This document shows positions 51,801 to 60,800 of a stretch of DNA of 64,000 nt, piece by piece. The position numbers and the translations under genes are program-made. The stretch's first letter is position 1. Every line of letters begins with the position of its first letter. The stretch comes from Patagioenas fasciata (Eukaryota; Chordata; Aves; Columbiformes; Columbidae), in the NCBI RefSeq assembly GCF_037038585.1, contig NC_092521.1:76994398-77058397 (forward strand), in the 5' to 3' direction. Under the pieces are notes generated by a model. The model made no database searches. It had not been told where the DNA came from and saw only the letters and a program-made list of their open reading frames with translations.

Positions 51801-54800
51801 AACAGTGGACAGTAGGACCGAGTGCACCTTCAGCAAGTTTGCCGATGATACCAATCTGTGTGGTGCAGTCAATACACTGGATGAAAGGGATGCCATCCAG
51901 AGGGACCTTGACAGGTTTGAGAGTTGGGCCCACGTGAAACTCATAAAGTTCAACAAAGCCAAGTGCAGAGTCTTGCACATGAGTCAGGGTAATCCCAAGC
52001 AGAAATACAGGCTGAACAGAGAACAGATTTACAGCAGCCCAGACAAGGAGGACTTGGGGCTATTGGTTGATTAGAAGCTCAGCATGACCCAGCAATGTAT
52101 GCTTGCAGCCCAGAAAGGCAACTGTATCCTGGGTTGCATCAAAAGAAGCGTGACCAGCAGTTTGAGGGAGATGATTCTCATCATCTGCTCTCTTCTTGTG
52201 AGACCCCGCCTGGAGTCCAGCTCTGGGGCCCCAAACATGAGAGGGACATGGAGCTGTTGGACTGAGTCCAGAGGAGACCACTAAGATGATCAGAGGACTG
52301 GAGAAGCTCTCCTATGAAGACAAACTGAGAGAGTTGGGCTTCTTCAACCTGGAGAAGAGAAGGGTCCAGGGAGACCTTATAGCAGCTTCCAAGTACATAA
52401 AGGGGACCTACAAGAAAGGATAAACATTTTACAGGGACAGGTAGTGATAGGACAAGGGGTAATGACTTTAAACTGAAAGAGGGTAGATTAAGTTAGAGAT
52501 AAGAAAGACATTTTTCACCATGAGGGTGCTGAGGCACTGGAGCAGGTTGCCCATAGAAGCTGTGGATTCTCCATGCCTGGAAGTGTTCGAGGCCAGGCTG
52601 GATGGGGTCTAGTGAGGGGTGTCATTGCCCATGGCAGGGGGGTTGGAACTTAAGGTCCCTTCCAACCCAAATCATTCAATGATCCTATGCTGCTACTGTG
52701 TTTTGTGTGTATATTGGATTTCAGCCTTATCTAAAAAGGGACACACTGGTACTTACTGCAGTGGAAAATGATGATTTAGGATATATTTTGCTTAGAGATT
52801 TTTAGTTTACAAAGAGTTCTTCAGCATGGGTGTTGCCTTCAAATGGATCTAAATACATTTTAGTTGTTTAAGGTTGTTTAATACCTGAAAATTAAGCTTC
52901 TAATTGGTTATTGCTTCTCTATTTCACTATGATAATGCTACCTTTATTCTATTTCTGTACCATTTTGTTGAACCTTTTGAACAAATACTCCTGTTATATT
53001 TAAAACTTATTTGCTGCAGCAGTGTGTTGTCCAAAATAGAAAACAAAGAATGCAAAGATAACTTTCTGTTCATATATTGTTTTCTATTTCCTACTTCAGG
53101 TATTGAGACCTGGTGTCTTATGGTTTCTCAGGAATTTGAATGATCCAGACTTTAATCCTGTGCAGGAAATGATTCATTTGCCCATTTATAGACATCTCAG
53201 GAGGTTTATCTTATCAGTGGTAAGGACTTTTCCAAAAAAATTCTCTATTTGGAAAGAAAATTTCACATGTTAGGTCCCATATATGCTACTGCATATTTAA
53301 GGAAAGACATTTTCACCATGAAGGTGATTAGGCACTGGAAGAGGTTGCTGGCACAATCTACATATTTTGAGGTACTCAGAACTCAACTGGATAAAGTTCT
53401 GATCAACCTCATGGAACTGGGTCTGCTCAGTGCAGAGGGTTGGGATAGTTTACTTCTAGAGGTCTCTTCCAGAACAGATTTTTCTTTGATATCTTCTCCT
53501 TATGCAAAATCTTTTGAGACTTCTACAAGTTGCTTGAAAAGCCGGCCACTTAGAAACAGGAGGAACCCAAAATTAGTAATCCCAGTGCTGGGGGAGTGGG
53601 ACGAAAGTGGAATTGTCTGACATTATCCCGAGTGGCAGCTGGCCAGTCCATGCTTATTCAGCTGCAATCCTATTTTGCAAAGGCATTTTAAGCATACTGG
53701 TCTGCCTAGGATCTTTCTTCATAGCGGCCCATGTCCTTCTGCTCTTTGGATCAGTGGCTGAAAGAGTGTTGCTAATGCACAGATGTTTTGGCTGTGGCTC
53801 AACAGTCCTTGCACAGCATCAAGACTTTTCCTCTTCCTTGCTCTGCCCTGCTTCCTCACCCCTCCAGCGAATAAACTGAGGGTTGGGAGGGTGATATACT
53901 GGGACAGCTGAACCAAACTGGCAAAAGGGATATTCCCATATCCTACAACATTGTGTTAAGCAGTAAAAGCTGTGGAAAGGGAGGAAGAAGGGGGGATCAT
54001 CATGGTTATGCGTTTGTCTTCCTGAGCAACTGTTAACATGTACTGAGACCCTGCTTTCTAGGAAGTTGCAAATCAGCTCTCTGCTAATGGGAAGTAGTGG
54101 ATGAAGTCCTCTTTTGTTTGTGTGCACACCTTTTGCTTTCTTTATTAAACTGTAATTATCTGAATCCACAAGTCTTCTTGCCTTCTCTTTTCTCCCCATT
54201 CAGTCGGAGAAGGGAATGAGCAAGCAGCTGGGTAGATGTTTGGCTGTTAGCCAAACTAACTTGTTTAACCTCCTTATTGCAGATTGTCTTTGGATCAATT
54301 GTACTGCTCATGCTCTGGCTTCCTATACGCATTATTAAGTACCTTCTGCCTCACTTTCTTCCATACAATGTTATGCTATACAGGTAAGCATTTAATTTAA
54401 AAACATATTTTTTTCAGTTTCCCTATAACTAGAAAAATGTGCATTTGCACTTTTGAGCATTTATGTGACATTGGTGTGTACTGTTAGTTTTCAGTTAATC
54501 TAAACTTCATTGTTCTAGAAAAGTAAAAAGATAAAGGACATGGATACATCATACAATTTGTCAAATAAAAGGTACTAAGAAAAATAAAAGGCATTTTTGT
54601 ATTATTTCTGTAATGATAACTATTCGGTTTTTATATGCCCTCAAAATACTTTCCCCTTCAACTTGTTGATAGTGAAGTTGCTGCCATGTTTGTCTTTCAC
54701 ATTCACTCCTAATTATCACTGCTTCAAGAATAAAAGAATGTCTGTAACTGCATTTATTTTTAATGATAGCACTTTTTCTTGAATTTCTTGTGCACCTGAG

Positions 54801-57800
54801 TGCCTATGCATGAACAAACACTTAACCTGTGGTCAGAGCAGGATATAAGGAAAAATGTCTGCAAAAATGTAAGAATTGTTCCTGTTGGTGTCCAATATAT
54901 GTTTTTTTTATTGTGGTGGTGGTAATATGATTCAGTGTAAGAGATTACTATCAGAATGTTCCTTATGTTTGCTTTCCTGCTTTTCCCATCGTTTCTAGTG
55001 ATGCTCCAGTAAGTGAACTTTCCCTAGAGCTCCTTTTGCTTCAGGTGGTGCTTCCAGCTTTGCTAGAACAAGGTCATACAAGACAGTGGTTGAAAGGTCT
55101 TGTGCGAGCATGGACTGTTACTGCCGGATACTTGCTGTAAGTACAGAAAGCCAAAATCAACTACAAGCATTGTGTCCAGCTTAGCCTTTTAACGTGAAAG
55201 CAACATGCTTTCAAGAAAGTTATCCCAACAAGTACTTTAATAGCTACTTTACAGACAAATATGTGGTGAAAAACTTGTATAGTGACTACCTAAGGAAGCA
55301 CTTTTTTCTAAGCAGTAGTTGTACCAACATCTGGTAAAGAAAAATCTATAAAAGTATGACTACCAGCTTGTTAACTTCCTATTACATGGAAAAATTAAAC
55401 AGGTGGCAGGAGGGTGTTTGCATGAGTCATCAAAGTAAGATTCATGTGCACACCCTGCATTTCTTACTATAAGAAGGCAAAAAAAAAAAAAAAAAGGAAA
55501 AAAAATATCTAGAATGTTAAGCTGAAGAAGTGCATACCTTTAAATTGGGGTTTTAAAGTTAAAAGTTCAGTCCCTAAAGAAAGATAAAACTCTGTCAGCT
55601 AAAGTAAATGATTACACAAAATGAGGTTCTTTAATTTAGACTGCCAGGCGGATTTCTAGCACTTGAAGTTGTTTTTCAGTTCCTATGTTGCTTGCCCAAT
55701 TAGTCAGGGAAAAATAACATTGATTTTGTTTCTGTAAAGTTTTACATTTAAGTTCATATACTTACTGACATTCTCCCACCATGTCTTGCTCATTGTGGGT
55801 TGTGGCAACACAGCGCTATTAGGATGAAGATTTCTTCTTTGTTATGTCTGAGACTCTGAGAAAATGAATGAAAGACTTTTTTCTTCCACTGCAATCCAAA
55901 ATATTTATTTTAGGTTATCATAAGGAAACTCTCCTCACCCTGTTCTCTTGGTTTACACTTTGGAAAGTTATTTTTTTAATTAATTTGTTCATGCTTTGAT
56001 AGTGTTTAAATATGACACAAGGAAAGAATTTTGGACATGAATATATAAATGGCTTTGCTTTCTCCACTGTTGCAGCTGTTAAGAGCAATTGTGAAATACT
56101 TCTTCAGCTATTTTAGTTGAGCAAAGATGAAAAATTTTCCCTCCTTTTTTTTAAAAAGTGATGTGAATATGTTTTCATTGTCTGACAGTAGAATATCTGC
56201 ATGCATCTTACTGCTAATTAAAATTTTGCTAAAGCTGAGGAAAATTAACTTCTAAATGTTCGTGTTGTAGTTTGTTTGGTTTTTTTAATAAGATTGAAAT
56301 AAATAAATAATGATGTATGCAGGAAATATCAACAGAATACTTTTTAAAGTAGATAGGCTCTTCCTAGGATTGATTTTCGTAGAAAATTGTGAACAGGTTT
56401 TGAGCAATTTGGAATCTTCTTGAAAGACTCTATCTGACTGTACTTTTCAAAACATGTCAATAGCAATAAAGCACTGTCCTCGTACAGGTTAGGTTTGAAG
56501 GCAATTTCCAATAAAGCTTAGTAGCAGCAAAATAAAAGCTGTCAGTTGAGCTACCTGCTTACACAAACTGAAATATCGATGCAATTTTCATTTTATGTGC
56601 ACAACAGCTGTAATATCACAAGTTGGTTTTAAAGCAGACAAAGAGTTAAGTGATCTTTATTTGTGGCTGTATTCCCGCTGTTCTAATCTGCATCCAAACT
56701 AGCATTTTTCTTCTAAATTCTGTGTTTAGAATGGCATTGAGTACGTTATCAGAAAATGTTTTATTTTATTTTGCCAGTATCCCTGTGTAAGTTTTGTGCA
56801 ACTTGTACTCATTCTGAGTAGACCTATCTTTTTGTAAGACTCTCACTCATCTCAAACAGAACAAAACTGATATTTTGATTGTTACAGAGATCTCCATTCT
56901 TACCTACTTGGTGACCAGGAAGAGAATGAAAACAACGCAAACCAGCAGCCTAACAACCAGCATGCTCGCAATAATAATGCCATTCCAGTTGTGGGAGAAG
57001 GTCTTCATGCAGCCCACCAAGCCATACTTCAACAAGGAGGACCTGTGGGTTTCCAGCCTTATCGTAGGCCTTTAAAATTCCCACTCAGGGTAGGTATATC
57101 TAACATATTTTCAGATGCCTTTCCCTTTTAATCATTTTTGGCCTATGTGTTATCAGAAGTGAAGTGGTAGGTCATGTTGGTTTGTGTTTTGTACAGTTTG
57201 CATCTTTTTAAAAAGACTTAGAGTTATTCTTACGTATAGCTTTTTCCAGCCTGTAACTTAAGAACTTACAATTTTATTTAGAGATCCCATGCATAGACCT
57301 CCAGTTACCACTTATAGATCACATTCATGCTGTGTATTATCTGTTAGTCCAAATCTTGTTTTCTTAATGATTATAATGGAGAGAAATATAATAACCCCCC
57401 AGCAAACAGGTAGTTCAGAAGTGTCTCTAACAAGGCATGGCTTTCAAGAGGGCATACTTTGGTCTTGTAGTTGAAGTATATTTTAAACTTGTTTTATTAA
57501 AAAATTAAATGGAGAGCCTCTGTTGCATCTATATTAAACACAGAAAGTGTTACAATACTACAGAGTTCTAAATTCCTAAAATTAGAAAGGAAATGTTGTT
57601 GGCAAATACTTGACTTTCTAGAACAATATATAGGTCAAACTAGATAGATTGTTTTGTTGTTACCAGAACTCTAAGTTAATCAAATGTAAACTTAAGCACA
57701 GTTCATTTACCATGGTATCAGGTATAGCTCAAGAATGGAAATAATAGCTAAAGTTAGAACAGTGTACTATTGCTTCTGAAGTTTCCTTAAAATGCTGCAT

Positions 57801-60800
57801 CTACGAGAATTCCCATAACAGAATACAAAATAAAGCTGGTTTTTTTTTCACCACCCCCTTCCCCCCCATCCCCTACCCCCCTATAAATCTCAACATAATA
57901 GAACTGAAAGCAAAGTTGAAAGTATTTTAGGATTTCACAAGTGTTTAGCTTCTGGGTGTTTGAAGTTAGGGCTTTAAGGGGGTGGCGTGAATTCCCACCA
58001 CTGCTGTTTTTACCCTCTAAAATGGCTCTCCAGAAGAATGCATGAGCTTCAACACTTGTAGAGGAAACAGTGGGAGCAAGTAGCTCAGGGATGAAAAGGC
58101 TAAGGAAGCAGAATGAACTTGCCCCTCTCACAGCAGCTGCTGCTACCTCAGTTTGGTCAGAACAGGATGTCAGAGTATGCTCTGAGACCAATTTCATGTA
58201 GTATAAATACACACTTAGTAGTGAAAGGAGTGGTGCTGTCTTCTTCCCCTGGCAATTGCTCCTTTCTTCCCTTAGCATGAATGCCTGTGCTAGAACATGC
58301 ACATGATGGACTGGAATAGGAAACTGATCTAGCTGAAAACTGAAGTAGTAGACAGAAGGCATTAGTTAGACATGTTTGAAAGTTCAGACAAGACTTTATA
58401 GTGTTATGCATAAAGAAAATTTGATACTTATGACCTTTTCAGTTAGACCAAGTTCATATGAAGTTGCTGGGTTGAGAGACAGGTTAATTGAAATTAGTTC
58501 CCTGTTTGGCTGCTAAGGTGGTAATTAAAGTGGATTCTCACTTACTGTGACCTGGCAATATATAACAACTAATGTGGACATGCTGCTATCAAGGAAGGGG
58601 TGTGTTAATCCAGGGACTCATTAAATCCTTTCTAGAACTACCTTTGCATGGGTTGTTTTATTTTTGTGGAAGCCTCTAGATAAGGACATGCTGAAATAGT
58701 CTTCTCCTCTCAAACCACTGAATAATATAAGCTTTCGGTAATTTGTGGTGCTGATTTTGAACTGGTGGTAATTAACCAGTTTCATATTCAGCTTTTAAGG
58801 ACTGTGTTTTTTCTGGTTTCCTTACCTTCATCTAGACATTTTCAGTTGTTCTTTGAAGACTTCTACAGAAATAAAAGAAAATATGATTTAACTGACTTTC
58901 CATTGTTTTCACCAAGAGCTACGATGACCTCTTGCACACTCTCAAACACATGGTAGCTCACTGATACAGTTTTTTGTCCCTGGTTCCACTTGTTTGAAAT
59001 ATTTAAGTAATGATTCATTCAGGATCACTGTAGCTGCTGCTTAGATAAGTTCATCTTATGAAAAATGTGTCACTTGCACAGATTTCCACCATGGAACAAC
59101 ACTGTATTTTAATAACTGTCTCAACTGGGATTTTAAGTATTTGAGAAGAAAGAAACCGTGTAAACATCTGATCTTTTCTATGCTTTCATTCTTTTTTTTT
59201 TTTCTTTTTTTTTGTTTTAACCAAGTTGTAAGAACCTAGAAGAACCTAGAAGAAAGTAGTTTATGTTCAGTTTTTATTATGTGAGTATTTTCCATTGGAA
59301 CTCGCTCATGTCCATGTGGATTGAGCAAGCAGTGAGAATTGATACTTCATGTTATTTCAGTTGCAAATAAGCATATAAAATTATGGTTTTTATTTTTTTA
59401 AAATTTTAATTAAGTACATACTGTTAATATCACCTAAAATTAAAATATGAGGGTTTTTTATTAGTCTACATAAAAGCCTATAATTAGTTTTATAAGGTGA
59501 TCTAGATAATTCTTCCAACTCATTCCTTTTTCAAACAATGGTTCTTTTGTGGGGACATCCCAAAGCCTCTCCAGAACAAATGCTGATGTGTAGAATTTGC
59601 TGAATTTTTACACTACTGCCTTGTCTTACTGTAACCTTACTTCCATAATCCATCGTTGTCATCAGAGCCTGCAAACTCTTTGGCAAACTTTCTTCTGAGG
59701 ATTTTTAGATTGTATTACTGTATTGTTAATATTACAAAAAAAAAAAAAAAACAAAAAAACAAACCACAACAACAACAAACAATTATCCATAAAAATAAAT
59801 CTATAATTACTTTTCATAGACTTGTTATTTCTGGAATCCCTTTTGACTTGTCCTACTGTAGTTTTGAATTTCACTTACCAGATTTTATCCATATTCTGAG
59901 TTTTTTTCCTCTGTGGATTTATTTCTTCTGGAAATATCTTCTGGAATCCATTTTTATTTTACTGTTTACTGTGACAACTTTGGAGACAATTTTTTTTAAG
60001 TCTTATGATTCGTAGTGTGAGTTTGTGCCAAACCTTCACTTCAGTATATCCAAATGCATCATCTCCTGTAAGCATTTTTCCTTTCAACTACTGTTTTTGA
60101 TATTATTTTTTAATAAATATCCTTACTTTAGCTTGCTCACTCTTTTTGAAATATTGTGGTGGATTTTGGAGAGAGAAGGGCTGTCCTCGCAAGATCTTTG
60201 AGTCTGAATACATCATGATCGCTGTCAGTGCTGCTTCTGTGATGAGAGTGACCAGCTGCCTGTGCAGTACTTAGGTCCAAGTCAAGAGTTACTCTTTCTC
60301 TTGGACATTCTCTTACACACTGACCCAAGAAGCAGCTGTGTGTGGCATTTAACAGATTCATATCAGCTTTTGTCCTTCATATGTTGTTTATTCCCACATG
60401 GACTGACATTTCCCCAGACAGTATCAATCCCAAGCAAGTCATACCACGTGTTCGTCACTGTTGAAGTTTTTTTGCTTGCAATACAGTCATCAGCTACTCT
60501 GGTTTTCTTCTTTCTCTCATTTGGGATCCCTAACCCTAGAGACAGTATTCTGTGTGAAAAAGGGTATGTGGCTGTCACCTGTCAAGTAATTGGGTATTGT
60601 GGAATTATCCCTCTTCACCCAGGCTAACATCTACAAAATCACAGGATTTTTCCTTCCTATAAGTAGCGCTCAAGATCCTAACCTAGAGGTGAAACTGATC
60701 TACATTGTCCCCGAAAGTCTAATCAAGGAATATGTGTGTTACAGATATAAATTTCTCTCAGTAGTTGGTTATGTGTTTGTTTTCCCATAGTAAGCCTTCT

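Larger units (their letters stand above)
53220..54282 (+). other. MARCHF6 intron 16
   Basis: This 1.06-kb intron is largely made of repeats: a diverged CR1 scrap (53265-53482) and a plus-oriented LTR (about 53695-54265) that ends close to the exon 17 acceptor (ccttattgcag). The branch-point candidate actaac (54255-54260) lies at the LTR edge. Confidence 0.9.

Noticed and set aside
51413..52074. Reverse-transcriptase-like ORFs that could be annotated as host genes
   Set aside because: They are broken pieces of the CR1 copy in intron 15, with FADD motif and CR1 3' tail, not host genes.
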